This document shows positions 27,386 to 36,603 of a stretch of DNA of 64,000 nucleotides, piece after piece. A model generated the notes under the pieces. The model was given only the letters and a program-made list of their open reading frames with translations. It was not told where the DNA came from and searched no databases. The position numbers were made by a program, and so were the translations under genes. The first letter of the stretch is position 1, and each line of letters opens with the position of its first letter. Where the stretch lies: NCBI GenBank assembly GCA_020630715.1, contig JAHDIQ010000003.1, positions 127,541 through 191,540 on the forward strand. Reading direction: 5' to 3'. Source of the stretch: Nonlabens sp. GTDB taxonomy: Bacteria > Bacteroidota > Bacteroidia > Flavobacteriales > Flavobacteriaceae.

Positions 27386-29566
27386 ATGCTTCAATCGATA
27401 TGGCGTTATAGTCACTTTTTACTAGCTGCGGTAGCGGCAGTGTTTTTAGTTTTGGCATCTGTAACTGGTGCTATTCTGGCTTTTGAGCCTATTACAAAAA
27501 AAGCACAACCGTATGCAACTACCGCACTGGATGAAATAGCAGTTACTGATTTTATAAATACCATCACAACATCTTATGACGAGGTCATAGAAGTGAACAT
27601 CACACCAGAGGATTTTATTCTAGCAGATGTGGTTACGGCTTCTGGTGATTATAAAACCATATATATAGATGCTAAAACAGCTCAAGAGTTAGGTGAAAAA
27701 GATCCATCATCTGATTTTTTTAAATGGGTGACTAATTTTCATAGGTCTTTATTTTTAAAATCTGTAGGTAGAGCCTTTGTAGGTATTTTTTCTTTTTTAC
27801 TTATTCTTATTGCTATTTCTGGAGTGTTTTTACTTGCCCAGCGTCAGGGCGGTTTTAAAAAATGGTTTGCACCAGTTCATGAAAAAAATATCAACCAGCG
27901 CTACCATGTCATTTTAAGTCGCTGGTTTTTAACACCTATTTTAATCATCGCCATTACTGCGGTTTATTTATCTGCAGATAAATTCTCGTTGCTTCCAGAT
28001 GCGCAACTTTCACACAACTGGGATGCACCACAAGAGGCTAAACCTACAATTGCTATTACTTCTTTTGAGTTGTTGCAAGGCATTCATTTAGATCAGTTGC
28101 GACAGATTAACTTTCCGTTTTCTAGTGATCCAGAGGATTACTACCAGATTGCACTAGAAGATCGCGAGTTGCTAGTTCAACAGCACAGCGGTGAGTTGAT
28201 TAGTGAACAGTATTATCCATGGATTGCCATAACCACACAATGGAGTACTTTTTTACACACAGGAACTGGTAGTTATTTGTGGAGCGTGATCTTGCTGTTG
28301 TCTAGTATAAGCATCCTGTTTTTTATGTATTCAGGATTTGCGATGAGTGTGAAACGACTACTTAAATCTTCTAAGCTTGCGACCAATTATACTAAAGATG
28401 AAGCTAGTATGGTGCTACTGGTAGGTAGTGAAAGTGGTGGTAGTTTCGCTTTCGCGAAAGCGTACTACAAACAGCTATTAAACCATGGAATAAAAGCCTA
28501 TATCGCAACCTTAAATGAGTACAGTACCTATGCCAAAGCTACTAAAATAATCATATTCACATCGACTTACGGCGATGGTGATGCGCCTAGTAATGCACGT
28601 AAATTTGAACAATTATTTGAAAAAATCACACCTGTGCAGCAAATGAGATTTGCCGTGTTGGGTTTCGGTTCTACCTTATATCCTAAATACTGCCAGTCTG
28701 CTGTAAAGGTAGATGCATTGTTACATGGTCATGAAAAGTTTCATCCATTGATGCCATTACATAAAATAGATGACCATTCAGAAAAAGATATAGAACAATG
28801 GACGCAACAATGGACTGCCATAACTGGTATAACATTAGAAACAGCTAATGAAAAACCAGTCAAACAACAGTCACCAGAAGTTCGTTTTAAAGTAATTGAT
28901 AAGACTGATTTAAACATGGATCAGACTTTTTTAATCAGATTACGACCTATGACTACGATTACTTTTCAGTCTGGTGATTTATTAAATGTGTTGCCACCAG
29001 CATCTGATAAAATGAGGCAGTATTCTATAGCGCGTATAGATGATGATATCTTGTTAAGTATAAAAAAGCACGATCACGGTATATGCTCATCGTATTTATC
29101 TGATTTGTCTATTCATGATGAGATTAGTGCTACCGTTTCTATCAATAAGTCCTTTCATTTTCCACTAACAGCACCTACGGTAATTATGGTGGCAAATGGA
29201 ACTGGAATTGCGCCATTTTTAGGAATGATTGCAACAGATAAGACTACCACAAAACAACTTTTATGGGGCGCAAGAACCCAAAACTCCTTTGAGTTATATA
29301 GTGATATTATAGATAGTAAAAACAATGTTAGTTTACAAATAGCATTATCCCGACAAGACAATAAAATTTATGTTCAGAATGTACTAGAAGAACAAGCATG
29401 TGCAGTAGCCAAAGAATTACAATCAGGCACAGTTTTTATGATCTGCGGTTCACTAGCGATGCAACACAAGGTGCTGGAAGTATTAGAAAAAATCACTAAA
29501 AGTCATTTAGGTGTATCGTTAAATCAGTTTGAGCTAAATGGTCAAGTGTTGATGGATTGTTATTAG
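27386..29566 (+). CDS. PepSY membrane domain - flavodoxin - flavin reductase fusion
   Basis: A 726-residue inner-membrane redox protein. Residues 1-330 are a PepSY_TM (PiuB-like) module with four membrane segments (about 10-33, 128-150, 178-197, 298-320) and conserved His in NFHRSLFL and FLHTGTGSYLW that could ligate heme. Residues 342-480 are a flavodoxin domain (VGSESGG phosphate loop, STYGDGDAPSNA). Residues 495-726 are a CysJ-like FAD/NADPH reductase (RQYS 544-547, GTGIAP 605-610, AxxxxxxWGAR-type loop LLWGARTQNSFELY). The layout predicts electron transfer from NAD(P)H through FAD and FMN to the membrane or periplasm, for example to reduce ferric heme or siderophore. The palindrome is translated as SFAFAKAY in the first flavodoxin helix. 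Confidence 0.88.
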   Translation: MLQSIWRYSHFLLAAVAAVFLVLASVTGAILAFEPITKKAQPYATTALDEIAVTDFINTITTSYDEVIEVNITPEDFILADVVTASGDYKTIYIDAKTAQELGEKDPSSDFFKWVTNFHRSLFLKSVGRAFVGIFSFLLILIAISGVFLLAQRQGGFKKWFAPVHEKNINQRYHVILSRWFLTPILIIAITAVYLSADKFSLLPDAQLSHNWDAPQEAKPTIAITSFELLQGIHLDQLRQINFPFSSDPEDYYQIALEDRELLVQQHSGELISEQYYPWIAITTQWSTFLHTGTGSYLWSVILLLSSISILFFMYSGFAMSVKRLLKSSKLATNYTKDEASMVLLVGSESGGSFAFAKAYYKQLLNHGIKAYIATLNEYSTYAKATKIIIFTSTYGDGDAPSNARKFEQLFEKITPVQQMRFAVLGFGSTLYPKYCQSAVKVDALLHGHEKFHPLMPLHKIDDHSEKDIEQWTQQWTAITGITLETANEKPVKQQSPEVRFKVIDKTDLNMDQTFLIRLRPMTTITFQSGDLLNVLPPASDKMRQYSIARIDDDILLSIKKHDHGICSSYLSDLSIHDEISATVSINKSFHFPLTAPTVIMVANGTGIAPFLGMIATDKTTTKQLLWGARTQNSFELYSDIIDSKNNVSLQIALSRQDNKIYVQNVLEEQACAVAKELQSGTVFMICGSLAMQHKVLEVLEKITKSHLGVSLNQFELNGQVLMDCY
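28449..28460. repeat. Dispersed palindrome inside the PepSY-flavodoxin gene
   Basis: Exact core, read as FAFAKAY in the helix after the FMN phosphate loop. Confidence 0.9.
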
Positions 29567-29679
29567 TTCTTAAGTTAGTGCTCTATGTGATTTTATGTTA
29601 TGAAATAAAACCGATGTTGTTGCTAAATTCCATGTTAATCCTAATATAGATTATCAGTGGTGTATGTACTTTTACCACA

Positions 29680-30678
29680 ATGGATTCATTAACGCAAATT
29701 GTATTAGGTGCCGCAGTAGGTGAGGCTGTTTTAGGTAGGAAAGTAGGCAACAAAGCCATGCTCTATGGCGCGATTGCAGGAACCATTCCAGATTTAGATG
29801 TGCTAGCTAATCAGTTTACAGATACGGTTACAGCACTTCATATTCATAGAGGTTTTACTCATTCTATAGTTTTTTCAGTACTAGCTGGCATAGGTTTAGG
29901 CTGGCTGGTTTCTCGATATGAAAAATATAAAGATTTTAAAGGTTGGGCGTGGTTGTTTTTTGCAACTTTTATAACACATCCCATGCTGGATTCTTGCACC
30001 ACATGGGGAACGCAGTTGTTCTGGCCATTTGATTTAAGGCTAGCGTTTAAGAATATCTTTGTTATAGATCCACTTTATACAGTACCTTTTTTAGTTTTTT
30101 TGATTTTAGCCATGCGACAAAAACGTACATCAGGTAGACGAGCTTTTTACAACCGCATGGGACTCATCGTGAGTACGAGTTATCTCGTGCTGACTTTGAT
30201 TTTTAAGTTTATCGCATTCGGTCAGTTTGAGAACGCGTTAGAAAATCAACAAATTGTTTATGATCAGATTGATACCAGACCATCACCACTTAATACTATT
30301 TTATGGAACGCAAATGTGGAACAGCAGGATCAGTTTTTACTAGGTACTTATAGCTTTTTTGATACACAGCCTATACAGTTTGAAGCCTATCCAAAAAATC
30401 ATGAGTTGTTAGGTGAACTAGCGCAACATGAAAAAGTACAGCTTATGATTAAAAATTCTGAAGGCTGGTTTACGATCACTAAAAAGAATGACCAGCTGTA
30501 TTTTAATGATTTAAGATTTGGGCTATTGAGTAATGAACCTAATGCACAAGATTTTGTGTTTCAATACCTCATAGAAGTAGATAAAAAGGGTAATGTCAAC
30601 TTCACAGAGGCCGAAAAAACATCACGTGACGCACAAAAACTACTATCGCAATTATGGAAACGTATTAAAGGGAATTAA
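29680..30678 (+). CDS. Metal-dependent hydrolase, YdjM family
   Basis: A 332-residue membrane protein of the YdjM/LexA-regulated hydrolase family. N-terminal MDSLTQIVLGAAVGEAVLGRK, the metal motifs PDLDVL and HRGFTHSIVF, and FITHPMLDSCTTWGTQLFWPF are characteristic; several hydrophobic segments follow. The reaction is uncertain. A near-consensus box TACTTTTA lies 5 bases before the ATG. It stands alone. Confidence 0.88.
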   Translation: MDSLTQIVLGAAVGEAVLGRKVGNKAMLYGAIAGTIPDLDVLANQFTDTVTALHIHRGFTHSIVFSVLAGIGLGWLVSRYEKYKDFKGWAWLFFATFITHPMLDSCTTWGTQLFWPFDLRLAFKNIFVIDPLYTVPFLVFLILAMRQKRTSGRRAFYNRMGLIVSTSYLVLTLIFKFIAFGQFENALENQQIVYDQIDTRPSPLNTILWNANVEQQDQFLLGTYSFFDTQPIQFEAYPKNHELLGELAQHEKVQLMIKNSEGWFTITKKNDQLYFNDLRFGLLSNEPNAQDFVFQYLIEVDKKGNVNFTEAEKTSRDAQKLLSQLWKRIKGN

Positions 30679-30694
30679 AGTGCGATAATAAGAA

Positions 30695-30726
30695 AACCGT
30701 ATTCTTTTTTCTAGAAGAATACGGTT
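30695..30726 (-). terminator. Intrinsic terminator between convergent genes
   Basis: A 12-bp stem (AACCGTATTCTT / AAGAATACGGTT) with an 8-base loop. The T run (TTTTCT) is on the minus-strand side, so it fits best the universal stress gene, and it may also stop the hydrolase transcript. Confidence 0.75.
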
Positions 30727-30757
30727 GTGTGAGGTAATTAAGATGTTAGTTTTTACG

Positions 30758-30769
30758 CTTTCGCAAAAG
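30758..30769. repeat. Dispersed palindrome, one mismatch, intergenic
   Basis: CTTTCGCAAAAG within ACGCTTTCGCAAAAGCGT (30755-30772), directly after the universal stress gene. Confidence 0.75.
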
Positions 30770-30777
30770 CGTAATAA

Positions 30778-31611
30778 TTACATCTTTACCGTAAGCACTG
30801 GCATAGTTGCATGATTTGCGATGTCTTCACTAATGCTACCATTAAATAAATGCGATAGTCCAGTTCTACCGTGAGTAGGAATCGCAATGATATCAGTTCC
30901 AGAAACAGAAGCGTAGTTCATTACACCTTGCTCAACACTATAATCTGCATAACGGTGAACCATCGATAATGCACTTACTGGGTCAGGATGATTTGCTGTT
31001 TTAAAGAAGTTAATCAAAGTCTCATCCATTTCACTGGTACTTTTAAAGTCATTTCCAGGTAGATTTACATATAAATGTTCAATGGTTGCTCCTAAAAGCG
31101 TCGCAATAGACTGGATGCGCTCGTATGCATTAACTGTTTCCTCGCTATAATTGCTTGCATATAAAATGCGCTCTGGTGCAAATTTTAAATCATTGTCTTT
31201 AACCACCAACACTGGAATAGTAGAGTGACGCACCACTTTTTCTGCATTACTGCCTTTTAGAATTTCTGATAGTCCTTTTGATCCTTGAGAACCCATTACT
31301 ATTAATGAGGCATCGATATTAACAGCTAGTTCATCTATATTCTCAAAGTCTAAATGCTTTTGTAATAAAGGTTCTACTAAAACACCTTGTAAAAATGGTA
31401 GTTCATTAAGTTCTTCAAACTTTTTACCTACCACTTTACTAAAGTAAATCGCTTGTTCAAAACTGTTATTCTTATTGTTAAGACCTTCTTCTAATCCAGC
31501 CATGTGGATTAAAACTAGTTTTGCCTCAATTCGTTTTGCGATATCTGCGCCTATTTCTAGTGCTTTATGTGAGGTGCTTGAAAAATCTACTGGTATAAGA
31601 ATCGTTTTCAT
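30778..31611 (-). CDS. Universal stress protein, tandem USP domains
   Basis: A 277-residue cytoplasmic protein with two UspA folds. The first (1-145) starts MKTILIPVDFSSTSHKALEIG and has the ATP-type loop GSQGSKGLSEILKGSNAEKV. The second (about 150-277) ends IPTHGRTGLSHLFNGSISED and MPVLTVKM. Tandem UspE-like proteins are usual in Flavobacteriia. A -7 box TACATTTG lies 30 bases upstream. Confidence 0.93.
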   Translation of the reverse strand: MKTILIPVDFSSTSHKALEIGADIAKRIEAKLVLIHMAGLEEGLNNKNNSFEQAIYFSKVVGKKFEELNELPFLQGVLVEPLLQKHLDFENIDELAVNIDASLIVMGSQGSKGLSEILKGSNAEKVVRHSTIPVLVVKDNDLKFAPERILYASNYSEETVNAYERIQSIATLLGATIEHLYVNLPGNDFKSTSEMDETLINFFKTANHPDPVSALSMVHRYADYSVEQGVMNYASVSGTDIIAIPTHGRTGLSHLFNGSISEDIANHATMPVLTVKM

Positions 31612-31641
31612 AAGGATGATATTAATCGTTTAATTATGATC

Positions 31642-31649
31642 CAAATGTA
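31642..31649 (-). promoter_or_regulatory. -7 promoter box of the universal stress gene (TACATTTG)
   Basis: Exact TAnnTTTG on the minus strand, 30 bases before the ATG. Confidence 0.55.
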
Positions 31650-31749
31650 TAACTGATCTAGGCTTTAAAACATGACAAGTATCAGTTTTAGGAAATGATC
31701 ATTGCAATTAATTGTGAATATTTCAACAGTCCTAAACGATTAACTAAAT

Positions 31750-31757
31750 TACCTTTG
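31750..31757 (+). promoter_or_regulatory. -7 promoter box of the BamA-like gene (TACCTTTG)
   Basis: Exact TAnnTTTG, 17 bases before the TTG start at 31775. Confidence 0.55.
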
Positions 31758-31774
31758 ACTTAAAAATAGGCTTT

Positions 31775-32926
31775 TTGAAAAATATTAAACATCTATTTTA
31801 TCTATTGCTATTATGTTCATCTCTAACATTTGGACAGTCATTAGAAGAGTTAAAAGATTTCTTTACCTTTTATCCCAATCGTGGTGTGGTAGAACAGGAC
31901 TCTACTATTTACCTTCAAAAATTTATTCTAGCTCCAGTGATCAGTTATTCTCCTGAAACTAGTTTTGCTTTTGGTACAGGTGCCAAATATCTGTTTAAAT
32001 TTAATGGTAGTGGTGAAGAGACGCGCACTTCAAATATGCCGTTGACATTTCAATACACCTTAAACAATCAGTATTTCTTCTTTTCTGGATTTGAAGTTTT
32101 TACAAATCAAGAGAAATGGGTGATTACAGGAAATATACTTGCTCAAAATTATCCTAGATTATTTTACGGTTTTGGGAATAATAGTAGTGCTAATGCCGAA
32201 GAACAATATGATTATAGTCAATTATTAGTTGAACCCATTTTCTTAAAACAAATGTTTCATCGTTACCTATTTATTGGTGCTGGTTTTAGATATAATCATA
32301 TTTATAAAACAGAAATTGTTGAAAATGGATTAATAGCCTCTCAACAGCCAGACGGTTTTGACGGTTCTACATCTGTAGGAGCAGAAATAGGTGTGCTTTA
32401 CGACAGCCGTAGAAATATTCTAAATGCTCAAGATGGTTGGTATCTTGAATTTACACATGGTGAGTATGGTAAAGTGCTAGGAGGAACGCATGAGTTTAAT
32501 CTAACACGTCTTGATATACGACACTATTTATCAGTGTTTAAAAGAAACAATGATATTTTGGCTTTTCAAATGACAGGTCGAGTTTCAAGAGGTAATTTAC
32601 CTTTTTCAGAGTTTGCGTTTTTTGGAGGTAGTGATATTATGAGAGGCTATCAAGAAGGCAGATTTGTAGATCGGGATGTGCTAGCTACTCAAGTTGAATA
32701 TAGAAAGCAATTTGGTGAATCTCGATTTGGTGCAGTCGCCTTTATAGGTATGGGAAATGTTTTTAATAATATTACAGATTTTCAATTTGCCGGTTTAAAG
32801 CCTAATTATGGAATAGGTGCGCGATATAAACTAGATAAATCTGAGAACTTGAATATTAGACTAGATTATGGTTTTGGCACTAGAGGTAATAGCAGTTTTT
32901 ATCTGAGTATTGCAGAGGCTTTTTAG
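31775..32926 (+). CDS. BamA/TamA-family outer-membrane barrel without POTRA domains
   Basis: A 383-residue exported barrel. Signal peptide MKNIKHLFYLLLLCSSLTFGQ begins at a TTG (31775); no ATG is available before it. The body resembles the C-terminal Omp85/surface antigen barrel: GVLYDSRRNILNAQDGWYLEF, RGNLPFSEFAFFGG, DIMRGYQEGRFVDRD and the final strand ending in F. There is no POTRA region, so it is unlikely to be the essential BamA. Substrate unknown. Confidence 0.83.
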   Translation: MKNIKHLFYLLLLCSSLTFGQSLEELKDFFTFYPNRGVVEQDSTIYLQKFILAPVISYSPETSFAFGTGAKYLFKFNGSGEETRTSNMPLTFQYTLNNQYFFFSGFEVFTNQEKWVITGNILAQNYPRLFYGFGNNSSANAEEQYDYSQLLVEPIFLKQMFHRYLFIGAGFRYNHIYKTEIVENGLIASQQPDGFDGSTSVGAEIGVLYDSRRNILNAQDGWYLEFTHGEYGKVLGGTHEFNLTRLDIRHYLSVFKRNNDILAFQMTGRVSRGNLPFSEFAFFGGSDIMRGYQEGRFVDRDVLATQVEYRKQFGESRFGAVAFIGMGNVFNNITDFQFAGLKPNYGIGARYKLDKSENLNIRLDYGFGTRGNSSFYLSIAEAF

Positions 32927-32995
32927 AACGATTCATGCATAATAGTTCGCTGATTAGTCTAATTTATTTCCCGAATTTATTATTCGGTCCTCAAA

Positions 32996-33388
32996 TTATT
33001 TTATAAAATCAATAGTAAGAGGATACCTATAGAATCTACCTTCATTTGCTCTGATAGCACCCATAATGGTAAAAACAATACCACAAATCCCTAGTATGAT
33101 CATTAAAAAAACACCAATAACAACAAATACTAAAATGAATGAAATGATGAAATAGATGAAGAATGATATCATGAAGTTAATAATCATCTTTCCGTGCTCA
33201 TCTATGTTTTTACTATAGTCCTTATTAGTAGTCCACATAACGATAGGTAACACAATTCCAGCTAAAGGAAATACGTAGCCAGCAAACTGGGATAAGTGCA
33301 TTAAAAGTAGGTATTGTTTTTCTTCCATTCCCCATGGTCTAAAGCTATTAGGGTCATATTGCGGATTGCTAGGATAGTTTTGGTTCAT
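32996..33388 (-). CDS. DUF4870 domain-containing membrane protein
   Basis: A 130-residue protein. A polar N-terminus (MNQNYPSNPQYDPN) leads to a small Tic20-like DUF4870 module with three hydrophobic segments (about 30-50, 70-88, 90-112) and the signature QFAGYVFPLAGIVLPIVMW. Function unknown. It may share a transcript with the preceding VPS10-like gene, from which it is 47 bases away. Confidence 0.82.
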   Translation of the reverse strand: MNQNYPSNPQYDPNSFRPWGMEEKQYLLLMHLSQFAGYVFPLAGIVLPIVMWTTNKDYSKNIDEHGKMIINFMISFFIYFIISFILVFVVIGVFLMIILGICGIVFTIMGAIRANEGRFYRYPLTIDFIK

Positions 33389-33435
33389 CTTTTTTATTTA
33401 TCAGTAGTTGCAAGAAATGATTTGTTACAGGTGAG

Positions 33436-36400
33436 TTACTCTTTCTTTTTCTCAATTACTAAGTAGTCTAAATTTAGTTTATTGAATGCTGTATTAAACT
33501 TCTTGATATCAGAGTTTAAAACCTCGTTGAAAATATCCAGTTGCTTTTCAATGGCCGCAGTAAGTTCATTTTTAACAGCAATAGATTGATCTGTAGGAGC
33601 AAAGTCACTTATTCCTGTGAGACTATTCAAATGCGCGAGTTTATTAGTAAGTCTAATTGGGAAATTCAATGGATCCTGACCACTACGGTTTTGAGTTTGA
33701 TATAAGGCTTTCTCTACATCGCCAAATTTCTGTTGCATATCTGCTGCCATTTTTACCATATCTTCAATACCTGCTTCTTCACGATCTCCATATAGATTTT
33801 TAAACGCACTTAGTTTTTTATTAAATGCGCGTATGTTTTTAATAGATTCATGAGCGTGATCTACGGTTCTATTTACTTCACTTATGAATTCAAATTGTGC
33901 TTCCATATCTGCTTGGGTAGCTTCGCTATTTGGTGTTTTTAACAGTTCAAATGGTTGTGTAAGTTTCTCATCGTTTACCGTCAATTCTACCGTGTAATTT
34001 CCAGGAACAGCTTTAGGTCCTGATAGATTTGCCCACCACAAAATCATTCCTGGTAATCGCTGTGCACCATCGTACTGCATATTCCAGCTGAATTTATTAG
34101 CGCCAGTTTTTGCTGTTAATTTGTTTTTCTTATCGTGGCTACCGTACGATTTTATGACTTCACCTTTTGGGTCGTAAAAAGATAATTTTATCGTGTCTTT
34201 TTTAGTAAGTTTTGGTAAGTAAAAATGCACTCGTACTCCAGCTGGATGGTTTGCTCCAGCGGTAAGTGATCCAGATCTCCCATTTCCATTCATGCGATAG
34301 GTTGGTTTTGGGGCAAAAAGGATGTTGTTGTTTTGCTTTCGCGAAAGCGTCATATCCACAGCCTGTCTTACTAAATCTAAATCATCGTGTATCCATAAAC
34401 TGCGTCCTTGTGTAGCGATGATGAGGTTATCGCCTTTTACAGCGAGGTCTGTGATAGGAACGATAGGTAGGTTTAATTGGAATGATTCCCATGATTTTCC
34501 TGCGTTCATAGAAATATATAAACCAGTTTCTGTTCCTGCATAAAGGATGTTTACATCTTTAGAGTCTTCTCTAACCACACGGCTAAAATGTTCTGTAGGA
34601 ATGCCTTCTGTAATTCTTTTCCATGATTTACCGTAGTCTGTCGTCTTGTATAAATACGGTTCAAAATCACCTAATTTATACCGAGTTGCTGCTAGATAAC
34701 AGGTAGATGCATTGTGCTTACTAGGTTCTATACTGTTGATTTGTGCCCATTCTGGTAGACCTTTTGGTGTGATGTTATTCCAGTTTGCGCCACCATCTTT
34801 TGAAAGATGTACTAGTCCATCATCGCTTCCTACCCATAATTCGCCAGCTTTTACAGGAGATTCTGCTGCGGCAAAAATGGTGCAATAATACTCCACACCA
34901 GTATTATCTTGAGTGATAGGACCACCACTAGAAACTAGTTTTGTAGGATCGTTTCTTGTGAGATCTGGTGAAATGGTTTCCCAGCTTTGACCTTCATTTG
35001 TGGTAACATGCACCTGATTAGAAAACGCATATAATTTATCAGTCTCATGCTGGCTAAAGAGGACAGGAAAATTCCACTGAAAGCGGTATTTCATACCTTC
35101 TGCACCATGTCCCATAGGATTATCTGGCCATACGTTGATCGCTCTATTAGTTTTAGTCTTGTGATTATAACGGGTTAAATATCCACCGTAGCTACCACCG
35201 TAAACGATGTCATTATCTTTAGGATCTACGGCAATGTGCGCGCTCTCGCCACCAGCGGTAGATTCCCAGTCATCTTCTGTAATACTTCTACCAGTAGTAC
35301 GATGCGGTATACGTACCGTACTATTGTCTTGCTGTGCAGCGTAAATTCTATAAGGAAAGGAATTGTCTGTCGTGACTCTATAGAACTGTGAAGTAGGCTG
35401 ATTGTGATAAGTACTCCAGGTCTCACCACCATCATAGGTGATTTGTGCGCCACCATCATCACCTATGATCATGTGGTTAGGGTTTTCTGGTGCGATCCAT
35501 AAATCGTGGTGATCACCATGCGGTGCTCTGGCGCTAGAAAAAGTTTTCCCACCATCTGTGCTTTTATGATAGGATACGTTCACTACGTAGATTTTATCTA
35601 CGTCTTCTGTATCTGCATAAATACGTGAATAGTACCACGCACGCTGTCTTAAACTGCGACTGCTGTTCACTTTTTTCCACTTTAATCCTGCATCATCACT
35701 GCGATAAACACCACCATCTTTTTTATGTTCTACAATGGCGTATAATCGGTCAGAATTTACTGGAGAAACGGTAATTCCCATGATCCCTAATGTACCACTG
35801 GCAAATCCTTTATTATTTGAGATGTTTTTCCACGTTTCACCATAGTCCGTACTTTTCCAGATCGCACTACCATCACCACCGCTGGATAAACTATATGGCG
35901 TACGTTGTACGCGCCAAGTACTGGCATACAACACTCGCGGATTATTAGGATCCATGATCAGATCTACAGCACCGGCTAGATCGTTAGCATATAGTTTTCT
36001 GGTCCATGTTTTCCCACCATCTATAGATTTATACACACCGCGATCTGTGGTAGGTTTGTAGATGTTTCCTAGTACAGCAGCGTATAAAGTATTGTGATCA
36101 TTAGGATCGACAACGATTCTAGGGATGTGCCTGCTTTGTGGTAATCCTGCTTGTGTCCAGCTTTTACCAGCATCTTCTGTCTTCCAGACACCGTAACCGC
36201 TGGATACGTTACCACGTAGTGTTTTCTCGCCGCCACCTACATAAATTACATTATGGTCACTAGGTGCTACGGTTACCGCACCTATGGAACCACCAAAATA
36301 ACCATCAGAGATATTCTTCCAGGATCTTCCACCATCTAGGGTTTTCCATACGCCACCACCAGTACTACCAAAATAAAATAAATTTGGTTTTCCTGGAACT

Positions 36401-36564
36401 CCTGTTACAGCGGCACTACGTCCACCACGGAATGGACCAATTAATCTAAATTCTTGTGATTCATATAGATCCTGTACTGCTGGTGGATCTGGTAGTTGTT
36501 GTGAGTACGCTTTTGCGAAAGCAAAATAACACAATATCAATACAGCGATAGAAACTCTTTTCAT
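33436..36564 (-). CDS. Secreted VPS10/sortilin-like protein with Asp-box (BNR) repeats
   Basis: A 1042-residue exported protein with signal peptide ending FAFAKAYSQQ. Residues about 30-770 hold many sialidase-type Asp boxes (DGGRSWKNIS, DAGKSWTQAG, DGGKTWTRKL, DYGETWKN, DAGLKWKK), giving two beta-propellers as in VPS10/sortilin and xyloglucanase-like families. The region 770-1042 is a non-repeat C-terminal part with coiled-coil character. No classical glycosidase active site can be confirmed. The palindrome is translated as MTLSRKQN at the end of the propeller region. Confidence 0.85.
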   Translation of the reverse strand: MKRVSIAVLILCYFAFAKAYSQQLPDPPAVQDLYESQEFRLIGPFRGGRSAAVTGVPGKPNLFYFGSTGGGVWKTLDGGRSWKNISDGYFGGSIGAVTVAPSDHNVIYVGGGEKTLRGNVSSGYGVWKTEDAGKSWTQAGLPQSRHIPRIVVDPNDHNTLYAAVLGNIYKPTTDRGVYKSIDGGKTWTRKLYANDLAGAVDLIMDPNNPRVLYASTWRVQRTPYSLSSGGDGSAIWKSTDYGETWKNISNNKGFASGTLGIMGITVSPVNSDRLYAIVEHKKDGGVYRSDDAGLKWKKVNSSRSLRQRAWYYSRIYADTEDVDKIYVVNVSYHKSTDGGKTFSSARAPHGDHHDLWIAPENPNHMIIGDDGGAQITYDGGETWSTYHNQPTSQFYRVTTDNSFPYRIYAAQQDNSTVRIPHRTTGRSITEDDWESTAGGESAHIAVDPKDNDIVYGGSYGGYLTRYNHKTKTNRAINVWPDNPMGHGAEGMKYRFQWNFPVLFSQHETDKLYAFSNQVHVTTNEGQSWETISPDLTRNDPTKLVSSGGPITQDNTGVEYYCTIFAAAESPVKAGELWVGSDDGLVHLSKDGGANWNNITPKGLPEWAQINSIEPSKHNASTCYLAATRYKLGDFEPYLYKTTDYGKSWKRITEGIPTEHFSRVVREDSKDVNILYAGTETGLYISMNAGKSWESFQLNLPIVPITDLAVKGDNLIIATQGRSLWIHDDLDLVRQAVDMTLSRKQNNNILFAPKPTYRMNGNGRSGSLTAGANHPAGVRVHFYLPKLTKKDTIKLSFYDPKGEVIKSYGSHDKKNKLTAKTGANKFSWNMQYDGAQRLPGMILWWANLSGPKAVPGNYTVELTVNDEKLTQPFELLKTPNSEATQADMEAQFEFISEVNRTVDHAHESIKNIRAFNKKLSAFKNLYGDREEAGIEDMVKMAADMQQKFGDVEKALYQTQNRSGQDPLNFPIRLTNKLAHLNSLTGISDFAPTDQSIAVKNELTAAIEKQLDIFNEVLNSDIKKFNTAFNKLNLDYLVIEKKKE
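34336..34347. repeat. Dispersed palindrome inside the VPS10-like gene
   Basis: Exact core, read as TLSRKQ. Confidence 0.9.
36510..36521. repeat. Dispersed palindrome, one mismatch, in a signal peptide
   Basis: CTTTTGCGAAAG; translated as FAFAKAYSQQ at the predicted signal peptidase site of the VPS10-like protein. Confidence 0.6.
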
Positions 36565-36603
36565 GGTCTTAGAATTTCCATAAAGATAATCATGGATTTT
36601 TAT

